64,000 nt of DNA from Bursaphelenchus xylophilus (Eukaryota > Nematoda > Chromadorea > Rhabditida > Aphelenchoididae). The first letter of the stretch is position 1; every line of letters begins with the position of its first letter. The position numbers were made by a program, and so were the translations under genes. The notes below the pieces were generated by a model. It was not told the origin of the DNA. It worked only from the letters and a program-made list of their open reading frames with translations, and ran no database searches. Location of the stretch: contig CAJFCV020000001.1 in assembly GCA_904066235.2 (NCBI GenBank), positions 1,984,001-2,048,000 on the forward strand, written 5' to 3'. Of this stretch, positions 11,601 through 23,700 are shown piece after piece.

Positions 11601-14600
11601 ATGCAAGATTAACAGGCATCTGTAGGAACTATAATTTGGCTAGTGACAACGTAATTCACTGTTTTGTGACCATACTTCACATTTTTTCAGCAAACGGTTC
11701 ATCATCGAAGTGATTTGCTTCTATAGAACAATTGATGAAACGCGGAGAAAATTTCATTTTCAAACTAGATTTCTAGTGGTTACCCGCCAAATAATTGAGA
11801 TTTTATGCTAGTTATACCCTTTACGGACAATTTTGCAAGTCAGAGCAAAATAAAGTGCAATCTGGAAGATCCATCCACTTCCTGATTATCAGATGTCAAG
11901 TACAACATAAAACAAACTTTTTAACGGGTGGGATTGTCGAAGAACCCCTTAAAATTATTAAATATAAGTTTTTATTGTGTCATGAACACAAAAAAACAGT
12001 GTAAAATAAGATTTGTCAAAAAGTTGTATTTTCGGCTTTTTTCCGCAAAAAAAGTCTGAAAACTGTCAGAATCTTATCAAAATCACCCAAAATAAACTCA
12101 ACCTTCTATATTCCCTCCATTAAAGTCATTCCCGACCAATTCTCAGTGATTTGCGTCCACCCGGACTCGAACCCGTGACGTCGGATTGGTAGATTTTGTC
12201 AAAATCCACTATACCACGAAAATAGCAACACGGATTTTTGGACTTTTTTTGAATGTTTCTAGGGCAGAATTTTATGCTGATTAACATATCAAAAATTCAG
12301 CTGTGGGTTTTTAGAAACAACTTTTTTACGGCCGATTTTGTGCGGCCGAAGCGTAAGTTTGCTATGTTACAGTAATCCTTTCGATCCAAAACCACCTCCA
12401 TTGGATTCCCAGTGCCCAAAAACATATATGACCACAGTTTTGCGGCTCTGCGTCTCCTCAATTTTGAGATATTTGATGTTACTGTAAATTATTTAAATTG
12501 TAAATAAAACTAGGTTAACGGGAGAATTAGGGCAAAAGGCTACAGGAACACACTTATGTGATGGGTGCGGTCATATCCAGCTGTAAATCTCAAAATCGAA
12601 AATTTCCTATGTCCCGGCCTTGCACACGGCTGATTCAGTGAGTCAGAAATCGTGTTTTAACCTTTTTACACTTCTCCGGGTCCCAACGGGCTTTTGGCAT
12701 TCTGCCCAAACTGCCTTACAATGCCCAAAAATCACCTACATCACTCTAAAAAGCCCCTCTATACTTTTATATAACATTTTACACCCACAAATTTCATTCT
12801 ATTACACTTCTCCGGGTCCCACCCCGACTTTTGGCATTCTGGCCAAACCGCCTTACAGTTCCAAAAATCACCTATATCACTCTAAAAAGCCTTTCAGTAC
12901 TTTTCCACACCATTTCAAACCCACAAATTTCATTCTATTACACATTCTCCGGGTACCACCCCGACTTTTGGCATTCTGCCCAAACGTCTCCAACCTTCAA
13001 GATTCTTTAAAAAATCAACTTACACTGCCACTGTCGTTGCTCGTGAACACTTTTCCGAGGAAATTGATGCCGGGGATGGCCGAGATTGCACTTCCGACCA
13101 TGCTGCTCATGTTGTTCGTCGAGGAAGAGCTGACCGAAACCGCGCTATCCCGTCCGTACGCCGTCGAGGCGAAGTAGGAAGACGTTGCGCAGTTTCCGAA
13201 GCTCGCCCTGAGTAGTAAGAACGGTGTTGAAGCGGGACTTGAGTCAATCACTCCGTAGTGCAATATCGAAGTGAGGGTTTTCAGCAGTCCAACGCAATAT
13301 CCGGCCGGGTAATTGTGGGACTGGAAGTTGCCGATTGCGGCGAACATGTCCGTTTTCGGGAATCGGAAGTCCTCAAACGCCGTTATTGGGGTTGTGGGCT
13401 CGCTGACCAGGGCTTCGAAGCTGCCTTCCGTCGAATTGGACATGGAAATCGGGGCCAAACCCGCAAAATTCGATGAAACACAGGTGTAAATGTTGCGGCA
13501 AAGCTGGTCCACCACATGCACACAAAAGGTTGGGAGGGTTCTGAAAGCAAAAGCGGTCAAAAACTGTCCAAAAGAGCATAAAAACCAATTTTTCTTCTAG
13601 GTGGATTCGAACTCAGGACCTTTTGAGTGTTAGTCTAACCCACTACCTCTGAACCATATCGACACGTCGGTCAAAATTAGGCAAAATCAATAAAAATTGG
13701 CCAAAAAGTAAGCAAAATGGTTCTATAAGCCATTTAGGGAGTTTTAAAACTCATGCCCTGAGGCAATTTTTCGAAAAATCCCTCGAAACCAACTTTTTTC
13801 CTCAAAAATCGCCAAAAAAATTCGAAAAATCACATTTTTATCTTTAAGCTAGTCTCCATTTGATTACAGAATCTTAACAGAGCCCTCACAAACCCAGGCC
13901 CTGCGGCAATTTTCTCAAAAACGGCCCAAAAATAAACTTTTTTCCAAAAAAATCGAAAAAAAATTAAAAAATCTTATTTCCCCCAAAGCCTCCACATTTC
14001 TCACCTGTCCAGATAAGGCAAACAATTCACAATGAATTTCAGCCAAAGTACATGTCGTTCGGAGCCTCTTCGCAGTGCGTTCAGTACGACTCCGATGAAC
14101 ATTTTCAGTTCCACCACCATGTATCGGGGGTCTCGGATTGTGGAGCGGTTTTGCGGGGAATTGTAGAGCTGTCGGTTCTCGTGGAGGCGTTCAAACGAGA
14201 TGCCCAAGTTCTGGCTCGAGTAGTGACGGACTCCGTCGAACATGTTGAACTCGAGGACGACCAGGGTCGAGGCCAAATTCAGGAGGCTTTGGTGGAAGGA
14301 GAAGGCCAGCCGACGGAAGGATTCGTCGTTCTGCGGGCCGCAGTTGAACTCGGCAATGTCGACGGTTAGGGGCATTCTGAAACGAACGAAATTTTAGAGT
14401 CTATGCAAATTTTTGGGAAAATCAAAAAAAATTTTAATTTTTTTTTTTTTGAAAAATTTTATAGTAAAATAATTGGTAAACTTCGGCGTACGTATTTTAA
14501 ATTATTGATGCTCATTGATTACCTCAAAAACAAAAAACCAAAAAAAAAATTTTTTTTGCCAAAATAAACTTTTTTACCGACTTTTTCTTTAGAATCCACT

Positions 14601-17600
14601 CAAATCTTTAAGACACTGATATTCTGCAAAACCAAAAAAAAATTCGTATTTACCTATCGTATTTCACCATTTTTTCAAAAAAAAAATCGAAAAAAAACTA
14701 AAAAAAAACTTTTTCCCCCAAAACTTCAAATCCAATTTTCCTTCCACCCTCACTCCCATTCTTCCTCGTTTCACCGCACCAAACGGTCGATACTCCGTTC
14801 AAATTTCCCAGAATGAAGAGCATTTTTGACAAGCTCACCAACACCAAATTGCCGACCGAGTTCGCAAATGAAGTGGAGATCATTCGTGTGGGTCCTATTT
14901 TCAGCCAAAACTCAATGATCCGCCAGAAAACACCATTTTCCCCATACATAGTCATAGTATTTCAGCAACATCGCGACAACACTATGGAGATGACAAAACA
15001 CATGAAGAAGATGGTCCGACATGCCGTTTCGCTCAAACACAGTCCCTCATCAAAGGCGAGGAAGAACCAGCAAGCCGATGAGTTCAATCGATTGATAAAA
15101 GAGTGCGATAAAGTCAGTCAAAAATCCCAACTTTTTGGAGAAATCAAAAAATCTCGTGTTTTCGAGCTGCGCCCTGGGTTTAAATTAGCAACTAATTAAA
15201 ATTAACAACTTCTGAGAGCTTACCAACATCCAGGCCTACGCTTTTGACAGTTTTTAAAACTTCAAATGCCATTTTCCGAGATTTTTTGATTTTGCGAGCT
15301 GCGCCCTAGCTTTGACAAATTTTGAAAAGGAAACCCCTACTATTGGCTGTGAAAACAAAGCGATAATCTCTACAACCGCATTCGAATGCATGTATCATCC
15401 TAAATTCCCAAAATATACCACTTTCCTAATCGGCAACCTGCGCCCTACCAAAATTTCAAACTTGTTCAATTACCCTAATTTCTTCTCTAAACCCTCTTTT
15501 CAGAGCAAGAACATGTTCCTGGAACAGGGCTACTACTACATTCTGGCCAAGACCTCCGATCTCTGCTCCGTCTTGAGTAAGATGCACCACGAAATGGAGC
15601 AACAACAACACGACCAAGCGTACATGCCGATCAAGATCTGGATGGACGAGGAGTTCCCGCTGATGATCAAGGACATGAAGCGCTGTCAGAAGGCGACAAA
15701 GGCGTTGGACAGCGCAACTACGGCCAATGTGACCGCGCCGAGTGTGGAGCATTCCAGGAAGAGGGAAAAGATCCTGGAGGCGCACACCTTGCTGTTCAGG
15801 CAGTGCAAGGCCGAGTTGGAGAAGCACAAGAGGACCCCGAGACATCATACCCTATGCCTTCAGACCTTTGTTCAGCACGAGGTAAACGGGAAATTCAATC
15901 ATCAAACTTTCTATGTAAAGGATCACAAAAAATCCTTGTTTTAGAAAAAGAACCGTATATAGAGTGGCGGACCTCATCCAGGGGCAAAAAAAGTATCATT
16001 TTGCATCCGAGAGGTATCAAAAACAGAGCAAAATACCTCCCTGTCCTACTAAAAACCACTGTTTTGAAAAGCGCGTCCTTTCCCTCACAAAAAGAGCGGA
16101 AAAGGACGCGCCCTTCAAAAATGAGTTTTTTTAGTTGGACAGGGAGGTATTTTGCTGTGTTTTTGATACCTCCCGGATGCAAAATGATACCTTTTTTAGC
16201 CCTGGATCAGGTCCGCCACTGTATATACGGTTCTTTTTCCAAAAAAAAAAACGGATTTTTTGAGGTACTTTACATATAAAGTTTGATGACCCGGTCTGTA
16301 AATCACCCCTGCAGACCTTTTTCTTGCCATATAATCCAATTATCACTCCTGATTCCCACTTTTTCAGTACAATTTTGCCAAAAGAGCCCTGGCCGAAGTC
16401 GAGAAGGCTCAAGCCGCGATGAAGAACCTGTGTGAAAAGAAGGAGGGCGAACGTAAGATGCAGAAAGAACAAATGGCCAAGGAAGCGGCTGCCGGCACCG
16501 TAGCCGAGGCTAAACCCTAAGGCCGTCCATCCAACGACATTACTTTATATTGCACCAGGTATCTGATGAATAAATCTTATAAAACCAATTTTAAATCGGG
16601 TATTCGACAATAGAATCTCTTTTCATTAGATCTTCAGAATTTAAAACACGTTTCTTTAAAATACGGGTTCATTTTTTATATTATACTAGACATCCGACCA
16701 AAACAACCCAGAAAATCAAATCGCCCTCCATTTTGCCCATTTTTTCAATGACATATTGCTTTTTGAAAAGTAAAATACACTTTCCATGGCATTTCTCATT
16801 ATTACGTTCGATTCCATGCACAGAGAAACAGAGAGAAACACTTGACCCATCCTTTCATTCTTGGGTCAAGTCTCACCCTCCACCAAAAATTTCCCACAAT
16901 TGATACCGCAATCAATTCCAAACCCTCTCACATCCCGAAAACTCTTCAAAGACCACAACCAACCCTCTTACCTCCACGATTTCTGGTTGGGCGGAGCTGG
17001 GACCATGGTTAACATCAAGCTGATCACCACTCTCTGCGTTCTGCTCAGTCTGTAGCTCTGTTGGACAAAGTTGACAAACTCGCGGCACTTGAACTCCCTT
17101 ATCAGTTCGTTGACCACCCTCAGGAGTTCGCTGAAGCACTCCATTGCGACGATCTTGCACTTGATCGAGCGCTCCAGGTCCTGTTTCGAGACCGTGGTTG
17201 TGGGCGAGTTGAGGTAGTAGGAGCGCAAAAAGTACAACAGAATCGTGCAGAAGATCTCGAAGAACGTGGGGTTGCGGGCCTTTTCGTTTTGTGCGGATTC
17301 GGATTTGGGGGATTCGTCGTCGCCCCAGAACCCCTTGCCCTGGATGTGCTTGTAATGGCGGGCCAGCGCCTCCAACAGTTGTTGGGCGCAGCCCGCCGAC
17401 GCGGGGTTCTGTTGGAGTTGGGCGGTGTTGGTGAACAGCATGCAAGCGACGATCATTTTGCCCAGCTTGGATTCGGTGTTGTTCTTCAGCAGGGCGCTCA
17501 TGATGCGGAAGATCTCTTCGGCGCGGCTCAGGTCCACGACGCGCGGGCTTTCCGCGTACAGCAGCATGTGGGCGTGGGTCTCGTCGAGGAGGGGCTGTTT

Positions 17601-17689
17601 CGCGTCCCCGGGTGACGTCAAATTCGGCAGTTCCGTGGGGTCAAACAGCCTGGAATTGAAAAAAACTGTCAAAAAACCGCAAAGAAATT

Positions 17690-17723
<34 letters not shown>

Positions 17724-20700
17724 AATTTTTTTGAACTAAAAATGCCTCTAATTTGATTTTCTCGTCTCACCATACATCTTAAATCCATTTTAGATCCCCA
17801 ACCAGCATCAAAATTGCCAAAAAATAATTCCGAAAAAAGCCAAAAAAATTCAAAAAACCTCATTTTTTCAAGTAAAAATCAACTTAAAACAAATGATCTC
17901 GCCTTGACACACCTCTAAAACAGCCCCAAGCTATATAATCGCCAGTCAAAATTCTCAAAAAAAATTTTTTTTTTCAAAAATCAAAATCTCAAACTTCAAA
18001 AAAAAAGTTCAGAAAATTGTGTTCCCCTCTTGCCATAGCCCCGAAAAATCCCCCCTTTCCTTCAAAACGCCCAAATCCCCTTAAAAAATCGACATTTTTT
18101 CAAAAAATCCCAAAATTCATCATAAATTTCCGAAGCTCATAATGTTGGTCTCCCCTTGCCATAGCGTTCAAAAATCTCTCCAAACCTTCTACCACACCTC
18201 TTCTTACTACAAACCTCCAATCCCCACTGAACTCTCACAAAAACCGCCCAAAAATAATACATTACTTTACCCACCTCAACTCCTGTGTGCTCGTGCTGAA
18301 AATCGTCTCCTGCAGAGAATCCTGCCTTCTATGGCCGTATTTGACTCTCTTGATGCTGTCCGGGACTCTCGAGATCGCATTGAGGACCGGCGCAGATGCT
18401 GTTGAGGGTGCAATTGATCCGTTTTCGCTGGGCGCTTTCTCCGATCTCGTCCCATTCTTGATGTAGAGCGGTTTTCGTTCGCCCGGCGACTTGAGGCCGG
18501 TTGGCAGTGGTCCGGGGACATCGTCTTCTTTCAATTCCTCCAGTTCTTGGATTCCGTTGGGTTTGGGGAGCAATTCGGGTTCGGATTCGGCGTCGCTTTC
18601 GGTTGCCGAATCCTCGTCCAGTCTTCGCTGGAGATCGCTTTGGTTCAGTTCGTCGTCGCAGATCTGGTCAATGAGTTGTTGGACAACCTCAAACACCTCC
18701 TGGTCGATGGATTCGTCCAGACTCAGGCTTCCTGAAGACGAAAATTATCCAAGTTTTAGCCAAAACAAAAAAAAATTTTAAATCGAATTTTTAAATTTTT
18801 CGAAGGAAACACTTGACCCGAAAATTTCAACAAGGCAGCACCTGCCCTCTGAGGAATGTAAAATACGGCACTGACGTTTTTTTTGCACAAAAACTAAATT
18901 TTTTTGAACGAGAGAAACACTTGACTCACTTGACCCAAAATGAGTCAACTCTTCCTCTTGGTCAAAAAACTTTTGTTAGCCAATTCTCAATGAATATAAA
19001 ACTCCACTAGCATGTCACATTTGTTATTTTCGTAACTAAAAAATACAATTTTCTCCACCGATCTTACAAAAAAAACGCAAAAAAACCTAAAAAATCCAAT
19101 TTTCATAATTTTCAATGTAAAATCTAACACTAAAAGTAAAAAATAATAGTCGTTTTAACGTAAACACGAGTGTAAAATACGTTTTGCGAATCTTTTAACC
19201 AATTTCCCATTCAGAGAAACACTTGACCCAAGTTGGGTCAAGTCTTTCCCTCGGAAAAAAATTGCTACCCACTTACTCAAAATCAATTTACAACACTTTC
19301 TAAACGCCAAAAGATCCTATTTTCAATCCCAAAGTCCCAATTCTCCTTCAAATTTTACCTTGCACTACCCAAAACAGGTATTCCCTACCCAAACCCTTTC
19401 AAAACTCCTCAAAATCTCTTCTTACCGATTGATTCAGCGTCCTGATCAAACTGTGGGATATCCGAAACGGTTCGTTTGTGGGCCGGAGTGAATCCGGAGC
19501 CGGATTTGGTTGCGGATTCCGGTTGAAAAACGGTCTGAAAGCTCTCCTGTAGCGTTGGTGTTCTGGGCCGGGCGGCGGTGGAGGCGTCCAAAAAATTGGT
19601 CTCATCCAATTCGCCAGGAGTCGATGGATAGAACGACTGCCATGGGCGTTGCGCAAAGATGGTGAGGTCGTGGGTGGTGGGCTCGGAAACCGGCGGCATC
19701 AGCAGCTTGGCCTTCAGTTCCTGGACCCACTTCTCGGGGTTGGTGCAGTCCAAAAATTGGAAGTTATTCCACGGTGCGGTGGCGGAGCAGGACCTGTTCT
19801 CGTCCAGGGGGGCGTCAATGTCGCGGCACACGTGGTGGAAGGTCTGCTTTCCGGAGACGGTCGTCAGGGAGACGGCGTTTACGGCTTCCGGCAGCGATGG
19901 GATCTGATACTTGGTGATTCGGTTTTCAATTTGGACGAATTGAACGGAGACGCGGGCCGATGCGGGGGTGAGGAGCATCAGGAAGAGCATCTGGAAGGTA
20001 AATATTGACTTATTACATAGCTTTCGAAAAAATTGCAAAAGTTCTACAAAAGTCTCAAAAGGGATCCAAACCCCTCAAAAGTTATCCAAGACGTTCAAAA
20101 GTGCTCATAAAAACTTCAAAAGTCCAAAAATTACGCTCGTAATCAAACAATTTCTAATACAAAGAAAAAAAATCAAAAGCGATCCAAAGTCCTCAAAAGG
20201 GATCCAAAACCCTCAAAAATGATCCAAAATTTCAATACTCCTCCAGTAACCTCTAAATTCATTCTTCTTTCCAAAACACACAAAATTTTCAAACAAATAC
20301 CAAAAGCGATCCAAAGTAAAGAGATCCAAATCCGTCAAAACCGATCCAAAAATACTCAAGCTCCTTTAAAAAAACCCTAAAATCATTTTTCTTTCCTAAA
20401 TTCACAAAATTTTCAAACAAGTTCCAAAAGTGATCCAAAGTTCCCAAAAGTGATCCAAATCCCTCAAAAGTGATCCAAAATTTTCAAACTCCTAGCCTCA
20501 AAACAAACTCGAATTTCCTAAACTCACAACATTTTCAAATAAATACCAAAAGTGATCCAAACCCCTCAAAAATTATTCAAAATTCTCAAAAGTGAGATCC
20601 AAATCCCTCAAAAGTGATCCAAAATTTTCACTCCTCTAGTAATCTCTAAATTCTTTTTTCTTTCCTAAATTCACAAAATTTCCAACAAATCCCAAAAGTG

Positions 20701-23700
20701 ATCCAAAACCCCTCAAAAGTGATCCAAATTTTTCATACTCCTCCAGTAACCTCTAAACACACTCGCATTTCCCAAATTCACAAAATTTTCCAAAAATCCC
20801 AAAAGTGATCCAAAGTCCTCAAAAGAGATCCAAATCCGTCAAAACTGATCCAAAAATATTCAAGCTCCTTTAAAAAAACCCATAAAATCATTTTTCTTTT
20901 CGAAATTCACAAAATTTTCAAACAAGTTCCAAAAGTGATCCAAAGTTCCCAAAAGTGATCCAAATCCCTCAAAAGTGATCCAAAATTTTCAAACTCCTCT
21001 AATAGCCTCAAAACAAACTCGAATTTCCTAAACTCACAACATTTTCAATTAAATACCAAAAGTGATCCAAACCCCTCAAAAATTATTCAAAATTCTCAAA
21101 ACTGAGATCCAAATCCCTCAAAAGTGATCCAAAAACACTCAAAATTGATCCAAAATTTTCATACTCCTCCAGTAACCTCTAAACACACTCGCATTTCCCA
21201 AATCCACAAAATTTTCCAACAAATCCCAAAAGTGATCCAAAACCCCTCAAAAGTGATCCGAAAACACTCAAAATTGATCCAAAATTTTCATACTCCTCCA
21301 GTAACCTCTAAACACACTCGCATTTCCCAAATCCACAAAATTTTCCAAAAATCCCAAAAGTGATCCAAATCCGTCAAAACTGATCCAAAAATATTCAAGT
21401 TCCTTTAAAAAACCCATAAAATCATTTCTTTTCGAAATTCACAAAATTTTCAAACAAGTTCCAAAAGTGATCCAAAATTCTCAAAAGTGATCCAAACTTC
21501 CCAAAAGTGATCCAAAGGCCTAAAAAGTGATCCAAACCTGTCAAAAACGATCTAAAATTTTCCCACTCCTTCAGCAACCTCAAAACTAATTCGTATTTTC
21601 CAAACTCACATACATTTCAAAAAGATCCCAAAAGTGATCCAAAGTCCTCAAAGGTTATCCAAACCCCTCCAAAGTGATCCAAAATGTTCATACTCCCATA
21701 GTAACATCAAAACTCACTTGGGTTTTATAAACTCACAAAATTTTCAAACAAATCCGAAAACACTCAAAAGTTATCCACACCTCTCAAAATCTTTCTGACT
21801 TTCCAAAAACCCCTCAAAATCCCCCAATTCCACCCAAAAAATCCTCCTCCCCAAACGCACCTGTAAAATCTTGTGCAAATCTCCGCATTCCGCGCATTCA
21901 CTGAACCATGTGTAGGCCACATCTCGGACTTCCACATTCTTATTTTCGTAGGCCATGAAGCCCAAGAAGACCATTACAACTTTATTCAGGGGTTTTGGAG
22001 ATGGGTCAACTGTTTCTTCCTGGTCCCGGTTCAAAGCCCACATCACTCTGAACTTGACGGCGGCTCGAAGGCTGGTCAGGCGGTTGTTGGACGTGAGATC
22101 TTGGACAATGATCTCCTCCACTTCGCTGGAGCGCTCCTGGGAGCGGCGCGAGTGGAGGCGGAGCAGGAGTTTCGAGACGGTCAGCGCGTTCACGTTCTGC
22201 GACTGCTCTTCCAGGTGGCTCCAGAGGATGAGGGCGGATTTCTTGAAGAATCCCGACTCTTCCAGCTTGTGCATCTCGGCCTCGGGGATGAAGGGCTTCA
22301 GGAGGAAGGTCTGGGTGGCTTTTTCGGGCCTGCAAACATTCGAAATTTTATACAAAATTAATTTTTAAAAATCAAAAAAATTTTTTTTTATTTTTTTTCT
22401 TTTCAAAGTCCTAAAAAACTAAAAATTTCCCTCAAAATCCCTCAAATAAGACCTAAAACACCAAAAATTTGACTGATTTTTTCAAAAATCCCCTAAAAAT
22501 TTTTTTGAAAAAATCGAAAATCAATCAAAAAATCAAAAATTCCCGCCTTAATACGCCTAAAAACACTCAAACATCACTTCAAAAATTTCGATTTCAACCT
22601 AAATATACAAAAAAAATACAAAAAAAAAAAAAAATCAAAATTTCCCCCAAATTAATATAAAATTTTCTCAAAAACCCCCAAAAACTTCCAAAAATCTCCT
22701 TACTTCTTCTCCACCACCAAATACGAGTTGGTTGGGAGCCGTCCATGGTACACATACCACTGTTCCAGTATCGAGGAAGTCCTGACGAACATCTGAATCA
22801 CAATTTCCAAGAGTTTGGCGCGGATTTCGAAGTCGGGCTTGGCGTCGATTCGGCCGTCCGTTTCGTTGACGGCGGCCGAGTGCACGAATTTGGTCCATTC
22901 GTCGGCGTCGAAGACTTCGAGGAGGGCCAACAGCCAGGGGGAGAAGTCTTTATGCGCGTATTTCGGGTCCCGTGTAATGTTGGCTGAAACGAAAAAAAAA
23001 TTTTTTTAAATCAATTTTAAGTGGATAAAAAAAAAAATTAATAGAGCTAAAATACGAAAAAATAACTTTTTTTTTTGATTACAAAAAAAAATTTTTTTGG
23101 GGTAAAATACGACTAAAAATTGTATTTTTTATGGACAAAAAAATAAAATAAATGTTTTGAAGCTAAAATACGAAAAAATAACTTTTTTTTTTGATTACAA
23201 AAAAAAATTTTTTTGGGGTAAAATACGACTAAAAATTGTATTTTTTCTGGGCAAAAAAAAAAAAAAAAATAGAGCTAAAATACGAAAAAATAACTTTTTT
23301 TTTTGATTACAAAAAAATTCTTTTTGGGGTAAAATACGACTAAAAATTGTATTTTTTATGGACAAAAAAATAAAATAAATGTTTTGAAGCTAAAATACGA
23401 AAAAATAACTTTTTTTTTTGATTACAAAAAAAAATTTTTTTGGGGTAAAATACGACTAAAAATTGTATTTTTTCTGGGCAAAAAAAATAAAATAAATCTT
23501 TTGAAGCTAAAATACGAAAAAATAACTCTTTTTTGATTACAAAAAAAAATTTTTTTGGGGTAAAATACGACTAAAAATTGTATTTTTTCTGGGCAAAAAA
23601 AATAAAATAAATCTTTTGAAGCTAAAATACGAAAAAATAACTCTTTTTTGATTACAAAAAAAAAATTTTTTTGGGGTAAAATACGACTAAAAATTGTATT

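Larger units (their letters stand above)
10831..12660. mobile_element. 1.8-kb foldback element (long inverted repeat) in pad-1 intron 14
   Basis: Left arm 10831 to about 11550 and right arm about 11935 to 12660 are near-identical inverted copies, starting AAAACACGATTTCTGACTC and ending with its reverse complement. The arms are about 715 bp and the unique centre about 385 bp. Each arm carries a tRNA-like segment. No transposase ORF is visible. A half copy related to one arm lies at about 62.75-63.2 kb. It sits between units of a tandem repeat. Confidence 0.85.

Noticed and set aside
11254..12238. Two functional tRNA genes in the pad-1 foldback
   Set aside because: Internal promoter boxes are present but T and acceptor stems do not pair; treated as tRNA-derived relics.
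17061..17615. 184-aa plus-strand frame and similar frames opposite pad-1 exons
   Set aside because: Antisense shadow of pad-1 exon 12, which is phase-consistent with its neighbours.
20020..21780. CRISPR-like array (CAAAAGTGATCCAAA repeats)
   Set aside because: Spacers are not unique, the motif is degenerate and the locus is an intron of a eukaryotic gene.
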